Assembly (NCBI RefSeq): GCF_039872765.1
Contig: NZ_JBDPZC010000003.1
Coordinates: 62,001-126,000 of the forward strand
Direction: 5' to 3'
Length of the DNA stretch: 64,000 nt
Source of the DNA: Roseateles_B flavus
GTDB taxonomy: Bacteria; Pseudomonadota; Gammaproteobacteria; Burkholderiales; Burkholderiaceae_C
Shown: positions 1 to 8,169 of the stretch, piece by piece
How positions within the stretch are numbered: the first letter of the stretch is position 1
Layout of the letters: every line of letters begins with the position of its first letter
Notes under the pieces: generated by a model
The model's input: the letters and a program-made list of their open reading frames with translations, nothing else
Told to the model about the DNA's origin: nothing
Databases searched by the model: none
Made by a program: the position numbers and the translations under genes

Positions 1-92
1 GTCTCAGGGAGGGAATTCTAGGCAGCGGGCCGGCCGACTCAGGCGCGCCCGGGCGAAAAAGGGGCCGTGTGGCCGTCAGGGAGCGGCCAGCG

Positions 93-1076
93 TCAAGATC
101 GGGACGCGGCGTGCTCGGCCATGGACTTGTCGCCCAGGCCCAGGGGCAGCGGGAAGCGCACATGCTCCTCCACGCCCGGCAGGCTGCGCACGGTGGTGGC
201 ACCCAACGCGCGCAGGCGGGCGATGACGGCCTGCACCAGCACGTCAGGGGCCGAGGCGCCCGCCGTGAGGCCCACGCACTGGCGGCCTTCGAACCAGGCG
301 GCCTGCAGGTCCTCGGCGCCATCGACCATATAGGCCGGCGTGCCCAGGCGCTCGGCGAGCTCGCGCAGGCGGTTGCTGTTGGAACTGGTGGGGCTGCCCA
401 CCACGATCACCACGTCCACCTGCGGCGCCAGCAGCTTGACGGCATCCTGGCGGTTCTGGGTGGCGTAGCAGATGTCCTGCTTCTTGGGCTCGCGGACCTG
501 CGGGAAGTGCCGCTTCACGGCGGCGAGGATCTCGGCGGCGTCGTCCACGCTGAGCGTGGTCTGGGTGACCACGGCCAGGCGGGCGGGGTCCTTCACGCGC
601 ACATGGGGCACGTCCGCCACCTCTTCCACGAGGTAGATGCCATCGCTGAGCTGGCCCATGGTGCCTTCGACCTCGGGGTGCCCCTTGTGGCCGATCATGA
701 TGAACTCATAGCCCTCGCGATGCAGCTTGGCCACCTCCACATGCACCTTGGTGACCAGCGGGCAGGTAGCGTCATAGACCTGGAAGCCGCGCTGGGCCGC
801 CTCCTGGCGCACCGCCTGGCTCACGCCATGGGCGCTGAAGATCAGGGTGGCGCCCGGCGGCACGTCCGCCAGGTCCTCGATGAAGATCGCGCCCTTGGCC
901 TTGAGGTCGTTGACCACGAAGGTGTTGTGCACGATCTCGTGGCGCACATAGATGGGTGCGCCGAACTTCTGCAGGGCGCGCTCGACGATCTCGATCGCGC
1001 GGTCCACGCCGGCACAGAAGCCGCGGGGCTCGGCCAGCAGAACTTCTCCCAGGGATTGCAGGGCCTGCTCGCTCAT
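93..1076 (-). CDS. ispH: 4-hydroxy-3-methylbut-2-enyl diphosphate reductase (IspH/LytB)
   Basis: IspH is the iron-sulfur enzyme of the last step of the MEP isoprenoid pathway, making IPP and DMAPP. The 327-residue protein begins with the family sequence LLAEPRGFCAGVDRAI, which carries the first cluster cysteine. The other two expected cysteines are visible in YDATCPLVTKVH and in KKQDICYATQNRQ, and the substrate-binding SPTSSNSNRL motif follows. I prefer the ATG at 1076 over the GTG one codon upstream, because it overlaps the fkpB stop codon by one base (TGATG), which indicates translational coupling. fkpB-ispH is a common gene pair in proteobacteria. Nothing is odd in the reading frame. Confidence 0.96.
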   Translation of the reverse strand: MSEQALQSLGEVLLAEPRGFCAGVDRAIEIVERALQKFGAPIYVRHEIVHNTFVVNDLKAKGAIFIEDLADVPPGATLIFSAHGVSQAVRQEAAQRGFQVYDATCPLVTKVHVEVAKLHREGYEFIMIGHKGHPEVEGTMGQLSDGIYLVEEVADVPHVRVKDPARLAVVTQTTLSVDDAAEILAAVKRHFPQVREPKKQDICYATQNRQDAVKLLAPQVDVVIVVGSPTSSNSNRLRELAERLGTPAYMVDGAEDLQAAWFEGRQCVGLTAGASAPDVLVQAVIARLRALGATTVRSLPGVEEHVRFPLPLGLGDKSMAEHAASRS

Positions 1077-1519
1077 CACAGCACCCCGATGATCTGGACT
1101 TCGAAGCTCACCGGCTGGCCGGCCAGCGGGTGGTTGAAGTCGAACAGCAGCCAGTCCTCGCCGAGCTCGCGCACCAGGCCGGCGTAGCTGCCCGTGCCGT
1201 CCGGCGTCGGGAACTCGATCACATCGCCCACCGAGTAGGTCTGGTCGGGATCGCCCAGCTCGTCCAGGAGGGCGCGCTTCACGCGCTGCAGCATCTCCGG
1301 GTTGCGTTCGCCAAAGGCCTCGCCGGCAGCCAGCTCGAAACGGGTGTGCGTGCCCTCGGCCAGGCCGATCAGGCGGGCCTCGATGGCCGGCGCCAACTGG
1401 CCGGCGCCCAGGGACAGGGTGGCAGGCTTGTCGTCAAAGGTGTTGACAATGTCGGCACCGTCAGGACCGGCCAGACGGTAGTGCAGGGTTAAAAAGGACC
1501 CTTGTTGGATGAGGTTCAT
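1076..1519 (-). CDS. fkpB: FKBP-type peptidyl-prolyl cis-trans isomerase (SlpA/FkpB)
   Basis: This is a 147-residue cytoplasmic FKBP of the SlpA type, with prolyl isomerase and likely chaperone activity. The N-terminal FKBP half (LHYRLAGPDGADIVNTFD, then PATLSLGAGQLAPAIEARL) and the IF-domain segment with AGEAFGERNPEM are typical, and the length matches the family. It lies immediately upstream of ispH and overlaps it by one base, the usual arrangement of this pair. The ATG at 1519 faces radC divergently across about 150 bp. Confidence 0.92.
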   Translation of the reverse strand: MNLIQQGSFLTLHYRLAGPDGADIVNTFDDKPATLSLGAGQLAPAIEARLIGLAEGTHTRFELAAGEAFGERNPEMLQRVKRALLDELGDPDQTYSVGDVIEFPTPDGTGSYAGLVRELGEDWLLFDFNHPLAGQPVSFEVQIIGVL

Positions 1520-1669
1520 GCTGTCCCGGCGCCCAGGCCGGTCTCTTTGTCGCTGTGGCGGATTTTAGGCTGGACGACAATGCGAGCCCGGCCGAACCCA
1601 CATTCCTTTCAATTCCTTGGTCCAGCGCAAGCTCGCCGCGCCTGGTGCCACGCTGCTTCTTCTGCTCCC

Positions 1670-2341
1670 ATGCTGCATGAACTCCCCGCCGCCGCCCGGC
1701 CCCGCGAGAAGCTGCTGGCCCGCGGCGCCTCGGCCCTCGCCGATGCCGAACTGCTGGCCCTGCTGCTGGGCACCGGGCTCAAGGGCAAGCCCGTGCTGAG
1801 CCTGTCCCAGGAGCTTCTGGACCGCTTCGGCGGCCTGGCCGGGCTCATGCACGCCGACGCCCAGGCCCTCAAGTCCGTCAAGGGCCTCGGGCCGGCCCGG
1901 CGCGCCGAACTGGCCGCCGTCCTCGAGATCGCGGACCGTACCCTTCAATCCCGGCTGCAGCGCAGCTCCAGCTTCGAGGCCCCCCATGCGGTGCGCTCCT
2001 ATCTGCAGCTGCAGCTGGCCCACCTCGACCACGAAGCCTTTGCCGTGCTGTTCCTTGATGCCCAGCACCGCCTCATCCGCATGGAAGTCCTCTTTCACGG
2101 CACCCTCACCCAGGCCAACGTCTACCCCCGCGAGGTCGCCAAGCGTGCCCTGGCCCTGGGCGCGGCGGCGCTGATCCTGGCGCACAACCACCCTTCGGGC
2201 GTGGCGGAACCGTCCAAGTCCGACGCACTGCTGACCCAGCAGCTCATCAAGGCCCTGGCCCTGGTAGACGTGCGGGTGCTGGACCACTTCGTCGTGGCGC
2301 CCGGGCAGTCGGTCTCCATGGCCGAACGGGGCCTGATCTGA
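1670..2341 (+). CDS. radC: RadC family JAB-domain protein
   Basis: RadC-family protein of 223 residues. An N-terminal helix-hairpin-helix region (GLMHADAQALKSVKGLGPAR) precedes a JAB/MPN metalloprotease-like domain with the motif ILAHNHPSGVAEPSKSD, including the H-x-H and downstream Asp ligands. The frame is open upstream to 1502. I chose the ATG at 1670 because MLHELPAAARPREKLL matches the usual RadC N-terminus and gives the family length. The biochemical role of RadC remains uncertain; the old DNA-repair label came from a misassigned mutation. The next gene starts one base after the stop. Confidence 0.92.
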   Translation: MLHELPAAARPREKLLARGASALADAELLALLLGTGLKGKPVLSLSQELLDRFGGLAGLMHADAQALKSVKGLGPARRAELAAVLEIADRTLQSRLQRSSSFEAPHAVRSYLQLQLAHLDHEAFAVLFLDAQHRLIRMEVLFHGTLTQANVYPREVAKRALALGAAALILAHNHPSGVAEPSKSDALLTQQLIKALALVDVRVLDHFVVAPGQSVSMAERGLI

Positions 2342-2342
2342 C

Positions 2343-2999
2343 ATGAGCCGCAAGCCCGCCACCCCCGCGCTGCAAAGCCTCCAGGACCTGGGCCAGCTGC
2401 ACAAGGAGCTGCAGCGCCGTCAGCGTGAGGAAGAAGTCCGCCTGGAGCGCGAGGCCGCACAGCGGCGCCTGATGGAGCGCGAGGCACGGCTGTTCGAGCT
2501 GAGCGTCGGCCCCGTCACCCAGCTGCCCGACACCGGCCGCGTGCTCCTGAGTGCCGCCCCACCCCTCCCCGAGCCTCGCCAGCGCGAGCTCGACGAACAG
2601 GCCGTGCTGCGCCAGGCCCTGTCGGACGACTTCGACGTCGAGTCCCTGCTGGAAACCGACGAGACCCTGTCCTTCCGCCGCCCCGAAGTCAGCCTGGAGG
2701 TGGTGCGCAAGCTGCGTCGAGGCCACTGGGCCCTGCAGGCGCAGATTGACCTCCATGGCCTGCGGCGAGACCAGGCGCGCGAAGCCCTGGGCGGCTTCAT
2801 CCATGACAGCGCGCGCCGCGGCATGCGTTGCGTGCGGGTGGTGCATGGCAAAGGCAACGGATCGCCCGGCCGGGAGCCGGTGCTAAAGACCCGGGTGAGG
2901 CGCTGGCTGGTGCAGAAGCAGGAGGTGCTGGCCTTCGTGCAGGCCCGCCCCAGCGACGGCGGCGCGGGGGCCCTGATGGTGCTGCTCAACGGCTGCTGA
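2343..2999 (+). CDS. Smr domain protein
   Basis: A 218-residue protein with a charged, probably coiled-coil N-terminal half (LHKELQRRQREEEVRLEREA) and a C-terminal Smr domain at about residues 130-215. The Smr signatures are IDLHGLRRDQAREALGGFI and VRVVHGKGNGSPG. Smr domains are DNA or RNA nicking endonucleases first seen in the MutS2 C-terminus; stand-alone SmrA/SmrB types act on nucleic acids or collided ribosomes. The start lies one base after radC's stop, so the two genes are probably co-transcribed. The substrate cannot be read from sequence. Confidence 0.88.
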   Translation: MSRKPATPALQSLQDLGQLHKELQRRQREEEVRLEREAAQRRLMEREARLFELSVGPVTQLPDTGRVLLSAAPPLPEPRQRELDEQAVLRQALSDDFDVESLLETDETLSFRRPEVSLEVVRKLRRGHWALQAQIDLHGLRRDQAREALGGFIHDSARRGMRCVRVVHGKGNGSPGREPVLKTRVRRWLVQKQEVLAFVQARPSDGGAGALMVLLNGC

Positions 3000-3113
3000 G
3001 GGCCAAACCCGCCCAGCATCCCGGCCCATGCTGAACGCCAGCTTGCAAGGCTGGCCAACTGTCGATGTCGGACCACAGTCGAACGCCAGGACGGTCATCC
3101 ACAACACCGCCCA

Positions 3114-3143
3114 TTGACGTCCACTCAGCACCCTCGTTAGTCT
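3114..3143 (+). promoter_or_regulatory. candidate promoter of first TonB-like gene
   Basis: TTGACG (3114-3119) and TAGTCT (3138-3143) are separated by 18 bp. The same arrangement (TTGACA, 18 bp, TAGTCT) recurs ahead of the second TonB-like gene, which argues that it is functional. It lies about 110 bp upstream of the start codon. Confidence 0.5.
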
Positions 3144-3252
3144 GGCCCGGCGGCATGCACCGACGGGAGGTTTCCCGGCGGCCCGCCAGGCAAGCGCCCG
3201 GGACGGTGCCACCGTGTAGTTCTCATTGACCCCATTCCTGAGAGGACCGCAC

Positions 3253-3900
3253 ATGAGCGACTTGCACACCCTGCAACTCCCGAAGAGGAGTGTCAAAGGC
3301 ATCGGCCTGGTCGTCCTGACCCATGCCTTGATCATCTGGGGGCTGGCCTCCGGCCTGAGCACCCATTTCACGAAGAAGGAACAGCCGCCCGCAGTGTTCA
3401 TCGACAAGCCGGAGAAGACCGTCAAGCTGGAGCCCCCACCCCTGGAGCCTCCCAAGCCGGTCTTCGATGCCGTCAAGCCTGATCTGATCCCGCTGCGGGA
3501 CATCCCCATCGAGCAGACCCAGCCCACCATCACGGGCGTCACCGAGGCCACGTCCACGCCCAGCGACGTCAGGCCGGGCAGCGGCAGCAGACCCGTGGAG
3601 AACGGCCAGACCCAGGTCGTCACCCCGCCCACGAGCGGTCCGCTGCGCGCTGAGGCCGTGTGCGATGTGATGGCCATGCCCGAGGTGCCGGCCGTGAACT
3701 GGAGCGGACGCGCCTCACTGACGGTCCAGGCCCGCCTGGTAGGCGGCCGCGTGGCCGAGGTGCAATTCCTGAGCCTGGCCGGCGGCATGGACGCGCGCAC
3801 CCGCCGTGCGCTGCAGAGCGCGGTGCAGGCGGCCCTGGGCGCCTACCAGTGCCGCGGCAACCAGGCCTTCGAGCAGGAGTTCGTCTTCAACATCCAATGA
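3253..3900 (+). CDS. TonB-like energy-transducer protein, copy 1
   Basis: A 215-residue protein with TonB architecture: a single N-terminal membrane anchor (IGLVVLTHALIIWGLASGL, including the histidine typical of TonB anchors), a proline-rich periplasmic linker (KLEPPPLEPPKPVFD), and a C-terminal domain from about residue 130 ending in ALGAYQCRGNQAFEQEFVF. The start at 3253 has AGAGG eight bases upstream and is preferred over the in-frame start at 3226. It is a paralogue of the next gene; both contain GGMDARTRRAL. No exbB/exbD or TonB-dependent receptor lies nearby, so its partner is unknown. It could serve another protein-protein or envelope function. Confidence 0.78.
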   Translation: MSDLHTLQLPKRSVKGIGLVVLTHALIIWGLASGLSTHFTKKEQPPAVFIDKPEKTVKLEPPPLEPPKPVFDAVKPDLIPLRDIPIEQTQPTITGVTEATSTPSDVRPGSGSRPVENGQTQVVTPPTSGPLRAEAVCDVMAMPEVPAVNWSGRASLTVQARLVGGRVAEVQFLSLAGGMDARTRRALQSAVQAALGAYQCRGNQAFEQEFVFNIQ

Positions 3901-4040
3901 GTTAGAGGCGCTGCCTCGAGACGGCAGGGGCGTGGCTGCGCCCCTGCTTCCCGGTGAGCAGACGTATCCATCTGAACCAAGCTGTCACTCCCTTGGCCGT
4001 CTCTCCTGGGGCAAGCCCCTGACGCCGCCATTGAGCCGCA

Positions 4041-4070
4041 TTGACAGGCCCGCCGCCGCCTCACTAGTCT
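4041..4070 (+). promoter_or_regulatory. candidate promoter of second TonB-like gene
   Basis: TTGACA (4041-4046) and TAGTCT (4065-4070) are separated by 18 bp. This matches the promoter 930 bp upstream in both hexamers and spacing, with one base different in the -35. Confidence 0.55.
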
Positions 4071-4175
4071 GGACTCGCGTCGTGCGCCGAGGGAGTCGTC
4101 CCGGCACTGGCTGGCGATTCTCGAGACGGTGTCACCCCGTGGTGCCCAAGCCGCATTCACAGAGGAGGCCTGCCC

Positions 4176-4811
4176 ATGAACAGCACCCCTGCCCTGCAGC
4201 TGCCCCGTCGAGGGCTGCGAAGCCTGGTCCTGGTGATCCTGATCCACGTCCTCATCATCTGGGGACTGTCCTCGGGCCTGGCCCGTGACATCGTCAAGAA
4301 GGTCGTCCCCCCCACGGTATGGGTCGACGAGGTGGTGGAGCCCGAGAAGCTCGTGCAGCCCAAGCTCGAGATCGCCAAGCCTGAGTTCACGCCGCCGGAA
4401 ACGCCGGTCATCCCCGCGCCGGAGATCCAGATCGACAAGTCGCTCCCCTCGCCCATCACGGTGGCGGTCGAGGCCGATGCCAGCCCGGCGCTCACGCAGG
4501 GAAGCCACCCGGCCATGCCTTCGGAGGACGGCGCCCCGACGTCCGAGGCCGCCCGACCGGAGGCACTCTGCAGCGTGATGGCCCCGCCGGCCGTGCCGGC
4601 CGTGAACTGGGAAGGCCAGGCCATGTTCCGCATCCACGCCCGGCTGCAGGCCGGCCATGTGGCGGACGTGAAGGTGCTCAGCAGCACCGGCGGCATGGAC
4701 GCCCGCACTCGCCGCGCCTTGCTGGACTCGGTGCAGTCCGCGCTGGGCGCCTACCAGTGCCGGGGCAATCAGGGCTTCGAGCAGGAGTTCGTCTTCAAGA
4801 TCGTCCGTTGA
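4176..4811 (+). CDS. TonB-like energy-transducer protein, copy 2
   Basis: A 211-residue paralogue of the preceding gene with the same plan: membrane anchor LVLVILIHVLIIWGLSSGL, a Pro/Glu/Lys-rich linker (KPEFTPPETPVIPAPEIQ), and a C-terminal domain containing VPAVNWEGQAMFRIHARL and GGMDARTRRALLDSVQSAL. The conserved Cys in AYQCRGNQ is shared by both copies. A strong Shine-Dalgarno (GAGGAGG, 4162-4168 region) precedes the ATG. The linker is diverged while the ends are conserved, suggesting an older tandem duplication that included the promoter. The partner proteins are not encoded in the window. Confidence 0.78.
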   Translation: MNSTPALQLPRRGLRSLVLVILIHVLIIWGLSSGLARDIVKKVVPPTVWVDEVVEPEKLVQPKLEIAKPEFTPPETPVIPAPEIQIDKSLPSPITVAVEADASPALTQGSHPAMPSEDGAPTSEAARPEALCSVMAPPAVPAVNWEGQAMFRIHARLQAGHVADVKVLSSTGGMDARTRRALLDSVQSALGAYQCRGNQGFEQEFVFKIVR

Positions 4812-5072
4812 CCCGCGGGCAGACCCTGCCCCGGTGCGCCAGGCTTGCCGAAAGTGGCGCCACCAGAGGCCGTCCACCAGCTGCAGGCAGACCAGCAGCA
4901 GGCAGGCCAGCAACAACAACCCCGCCGACCAGCGCCGCTCCAGGTGGCGAGGCCGATGGGATGCAATAGCCGCGCGGCCTCGAGCTTCTCGGCCACCCAG
5001 GCCAGGCAGACGACCACGGAGGCCATGAGCAGCCCCCCGGCCGCCGCAGAGCGCAAGGAAACGGCCGGGGCA

Positions 5073-6491
5073 TCACAGCCCCACCCGGGCCCGCACGCCC
5101 CAGACGCGGATGGACGGGCTGCCGGCCTGGGCCAGCGGCCGACGTATCCATTGCAGGTCCGGTGTGATCTGCACCTTGTCGTTGAGTTGATAGCGGTAGA
5201 ACAGCTCACAGACCTGTTCCTGCGCGCCAGAAGTCTGTGCCTGACGCCAGGACTGCGCAGCATGCAGCCAGGCGGCGGCCAGGCCCAGACCGTCGGCACT
5301 GCGCCCCCAGCGCCGGCCGTCGAGCTCCAGGCCCAGGGTCAGCGCCCGGTCCACGCGCGGCGAGCCCTTCAGCTGGTGGCCGTAGCGCAGGAAGCCGGTC
5401 CAGTCATTGCCCAGGCGCTGGTCCAGGGAGGCGCCCCAGCCCCCATGCGCGGCGGGGCGCCCCTCATGATCGCTGGCCTGGCCGTTGCGCCAGGCGTAGA
5501 CCCGATAGTTGCCTGGCAGGCCGCCCCACAGGCGCCGGCTGGTGTCCAGCTGGGCCAGCAGCAGCGGCCGGCCCAGGCCCCGGCCGAAGCCCGCCGCCTC
5601 GCCCGCGGCGAACACGCCCAGGGAGGCGTTCCAGCCGGTCGCCCGGTCAGGCGAGGCGCCATAGGCAAGGCGCAGGCCCGGCGCGAAGCCGTAAGCGTCG
5701 CCGCCAATGTCTCCCCCCGCGTCCAGCAGAGGGTTGTGCACGAAGACCTTGTTCTGGAAGCGCGCTGTCTCGTCGTCTGCGATGGCGTTCTGGTCGAAGA
5801 ACAGGAAGGGGTCCATCTTGCCCACGGTGATCTCCAGCTGCTCACGGTCCTGGGCCTGCCCATGCTCACGCGGCAGGGGCACGGTCAGTTGGTACCAGGC
5901 CTGGGCCAGGCTGGCGAAGGCGTCCGAGGCGCCGGCCTGCGTCTGGAAGACGATGGCATTCGTGCCGCCCGCCAGGCTGTCGCGCAGCGTGAGCCCCTCC
6001 CCCTGCCCCAGCCGCACATGGACGAACAGGCGGCCCTCGATGTCGTTGAGCCGGCCGGCCGGCACGCCCACCGAGACATCGCCCCGGTAGTTCAGCCGCG
6101 ACTGAGCGCTGCTGCCGTCCCGAGACCTCGCCGGCGCCCGCTGCAGCACGCCCGTCAGCGAGGCCGCCACACTGACGCCCTCCAGCGCCTCGATCTGCCG
6201 TTCCACCGGCTTGAGCCCGGTGACGAGCTCGGGCTCCTGCTCGCTCAGGCGTTCGGTGGCCAGGGCCTTGTCGGTCTGCTGCCGGGCGTCCTCCAGGGCC
6301 TGGAGCCGCGGGTCCGTCGCCGGGGCCAGGGCATCCAGCCGCTCGCGCAGCTGCTGGTTCTCCCTCTCCAGGCGCTCCATGCGCTGCAGCAGATGCCGGA
6401 GCTCGGGCGGCAAGGGCAAGGCGGCCTGGGCGCACGCCAGCACCGGGCCCAGCAAGGCCGCGCCCAGCAGCGGATGCAGGGTCCGGCGCAT
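5073..6491 (-). CDS. OprB-type carbohydrate porin family protein
   Basis: A 472-residue outer-membrane protein. A signal peptide (LLGAALLGPVLACAQA) is followed by a short coiled-coil segment (RMERLERENQQLRERLDAL) and then a beta-barrel region. The barrel contains the phrases typical of OprB porins: LEITVGKMDPFLFFDQNAIA, FVHNPLLDAGGDIGGD and a C-terminal strand ending in VWGVRARVGL. OprB-type porins admit sugars or other small solutes. The start is one base after the stop of the small gene 6493-6687, so the two are probably co-transcribed. The solute is unknown. Confidence 0.82.
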   Translation of the reverse strand: MRRTLHPLLGAALLGPVLACAQAALPLPPELRHLLQRMERLERENQQLRERLDALAPATDPRLQALEDARQQTDKALATERLSEQEPELVTGLKPVERQIEALEGVSVAASLTGVLQRAPARSRDGSSAQSRLNYRGDVSVGVPAGRLNDIEGRLFVHVRLGQGEGLTLRDSLAGGTNAIVFQTQAGASDAFASLAQAWYQLTVPLPREHGQAQDREQLEITVGKMDPFLFFDQNAIADDETARFQNKVFVHNPLLDAGGDIGGDAYGFAPGLRLAYGASPDRATGWNASLGVFAAGEAAGFGRGLGRPLLLAQLDTSRRLWGGLPGNYRVYAWRNGQASDHEGRPAAHGGWGASLDQRLGNDWTGFLRYGHQLKGSPRVDRALTLGLELDGRRWGRSADGLGLAAAWLHAAQSWRQAQTSGAQEQVCELFYRYQLNDKVQITPDLQWIRRPLAQAGSPSIRVWGVRARVGL

Positions 6492-6492
6492 C

Positions 6493-6687
6493 TCAGTACC
6501 CGCCCTTCCTGCCGGGGCCGCGGAGTTTGACGCTGTCGCCGTGGTGCGGGCCGTTGCTGACAGGCCCTTCGGGCGCCATGTCCACCGGCTGCAGGCAGAC
6601 GGCAGCGATGTCCATGCCCGCCGGGTTCTGCGGCACGCCGATGGGCGTTTCCGCGGCCTGGGTCTGCCAGCGGCGATTGAACGTCAT
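6493..6687 (-). CDS. small hypothetical protein upstream of the OprB-type porin
   Basis: A 64-residue reading frame beginning MTFNRRWQTQAAETPIG and ending VKLRGPGRKGGY. A good Shine-Dalgarno (GGAGG) lies about five bases upstream of the ATG. It ends one base before the porin start codon, which supports a real, coupled gene. I recognise no domain; there is no signal peptide or membrane segment. A longer version starting at 6738 is possible but would run through the inverted repeat upstream. Confidence 0.5.
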   Translation of the reverse strand: MTFNRRWQTQAAETPIGVPQNPAGMDIAAVCLQPVDMAPEGPVSNGPHHGDSVKLRGPGRKGGY

Positions 6688-6719
6688 GCATGCCTCCGAG
6701 AGAAAGTGGGAGGCAATGT

Positions 6720-6738
6720 AAATGCGAACCACTCGCAT
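6720..6738 (-). promoter_or_regulatory. inverted repeat, possible Fur-type operator
   Basis: AATGCGA and TCGCATT flank five bases, just upstream of the small gene/porin operon. Read on the minus strand it abuts TACATT, a plausible -10. The central 15 bases match the 7-1-7 Fur pattern TGAGAATNATTCTCA at 10 of 14 defined positions. The assignment is tentative; another dimeric regulator could bind it. Confidence 0.35.
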
Positions 6739-6919
6739 TCAGTTGAACAAGATCAAGCTTGCTGCGCAGGCGCGCCGCCCGCCCCGGCAGGCACGCCGCG
6801 TACGGCGACGTACGGCAAGTACGGCTGGCGATCTGAGGCGCCCGGCAGCGGCAGCGGCAGCGGCAGCGCCGTGCGCAGGCAGACAGGCGAGAAGCAGGCG
6901 TCAGTGCGCCCGTGCCCGC

Positions 6920-7330
6920 TCAGCCGCCGATATTGCGCATCCAGTCCGCCGTGCCCATGAAGGCCTCGTCCAGGCGGGACTGCAGGGCCGGGTCCAGGGC
7001 CAGCTCGGCCATGGCCTGGCGCATGCAGGCCACCCATTGGTCGCGCTCGCGGATGCCGATGCGAAACGGCAGGTGCCGGGCCCGCAGGCGCGGGTGGCCG
7101 AAGCGCTCGACGAAATGGTCCGGCCCGCCCAGCCAGCCGCAGAGGAACCAGAAGAGCTTGTCCCGCGAGCCGGACATGTCGGTGGGATGCACGGCCCGCA
7201 ACTCGGCATAGGCCGGTTCCAGGTCCATGAGGTCGTAGAAGCGGTCGACCAGGGCACGTACGGCGTCCTCGCCGCCCACCCACTCATAGGCGCTGCGGGG
7301 CGGCTCCTTGCTCGAAGCGGAATCAGTCAT
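6920..7330 (-). CDS. group II truncated hemoglobin
   Basis: A 136-residue globin of the truncated group II (TrHbO) type. It contains the family patterns YEWVGGEDAVRALVDRFYDL, KLFWFLCGWLGGPDHFVERF, the proximal-histidine region GHPRLRARHLPFRIG, and the terminal ERDQWVACMRQAM. These proteins bind O2, NO or peroxide; the physiological role is usually undefined. It stands alone on the minus strand, with no obvious coupling to neighbours. Confidence 0.88.
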   Translation of the reverse strand: MTDSASSKEPPRSAYEWVGGEDAVRALVDRFYDLMDLEPAYAELRAVHPTDMSGSRDKLFWFLCGWLGGPDHFVERFGHPRLRARHLPFRIGIRERDQWVACMRQAMAELALDPALQSRLDEAFMGTADWMRNIGG

Positions 7331-7365
7331 GCCGCCAGCTTAGCAGCGCGGGAGCGTTGCTGGCC

Positions 7366-8169
7366 TCAGCTCAGCAGGCGGGTCGCCAGGGCTTTGATGG
7401 ACTGCGCGGCATCGCTGCCGGGGAAGTGCTCCAGCAGCAGTTGGCGCTTGAGCACGGCCTGCCGCACGGCCAGGTCCGCCTTGACCTCGCCCAGCAGCTC
7501 CAGCTTGAAGCCCTGGCCCGGCAGGGAGCCCACGAAGCGCTGCAGCACCTGCTGCAGCTGCCCGCAGATCAGCTTGCCCTCACCGGGTCGCGAGGCCTGG
7601 TTGAGCACCAGCCCCACATGACGGCGATCCTGCTGCGTGACCAGCACCTTGATGGTGGCATAGGCGTCCGTCAGGGAAGTCGGCTCGGGCGTGGCGACGA
7701 CCAGCACATCGGTCGCCAGGGACACGGCATAGAGCACGACGTCGGAGATGCCGGCACCGGTGTCCAGCAGCACCCAGTCGAAGCGCGGCTTGACCAGCTC
7801 GATGATGTGCAGGAGCTTCTCGCGGACCTCGGGCGTCAGGCGCGAGTACTCGACCATGCCCGAGCCCGCCAGCAGCACGTGAAAGCCGCCGGGAGCCGGC
7901 AGGATGGCCTGTTCCAGCGTGGCCTTCTCCGTGAAGACGTCGTGCAGGGTGATCTTGGGATGCAGGTTCAGCACCACGTCGAGGTTGGCCAGGCCCAGGT
8001 CAGCGTCAAGGACCAGCACACGCAGGCCGCGGGCCGCGAGGGCGGCCGCGAGGTTGGCAGTCACAAAGGTCTTGCCGACGCCCCCCTTGCCGCTGGTGAC
8101 GGCCAGGGTCCGGGCGCCGCCTCGGCTGGGCCGGGTGGGAGATGCAGCAGGCGCTGGGGTGGTGCTCAT
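7366..8169 (-). CDS. MinD/FlhG-family P-loop ATPase
   Basis: A 267-residue deviant-Walker ATPase. SGKGGVGKTFVTANLAAALA is the P-loop with the signature lysine, and VLVLDADLGLANLDVVL and VLLDTGAGI are the further motifs. The sequence is closer to FlhG/FleN (number or placement of flagella) than to septum-site MinD, but there is no flhF or flagellar gene next to it. It overlaps the diguanylate cyclase stop by 4 bp (ATGA), so the two are translated from one mRNA. A role in placing or regulating a polar machine is plausible but inferred. Confidence 0.8.
   Translation of the reverse strand: MSTTPAPAASPTRPSRGGARTLAVTSGKGGVGKTFVTANLAAALAARGLRVLVLDADLGLANLDVVLNLHPKITLHDVFTEKATLEQAILPAPGGFHVLLAGSGMVEYSRLTPEVREKLLHIIELVKPRFDWVLLDTGAGISDVVLYAVSLATDVLVVATPEPTSLTDAYATIKVLVTQQDRRHVGLVLNQASRPGEGKLICGQLQQVLQRFVGSLPGQGFKLELLGEVKADLAVRQAVLKRQLLLEHFPGSDAAQSIKALATRLLS

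Noticed and set aside
4769..5072. Minus-strand hydrophobic frames downstream of the OprB gene, possibly a frameshifted two-helix membrane protein
   Set aside because: The two hydrophobic stretches lie in different frames, neither frame has a stop near a sensible end, and both run antisense through the TonB-like gene. The DNA is low-complexity (CAGCAGGCAGGCC), which alone can give such leucine/cysteine runs.
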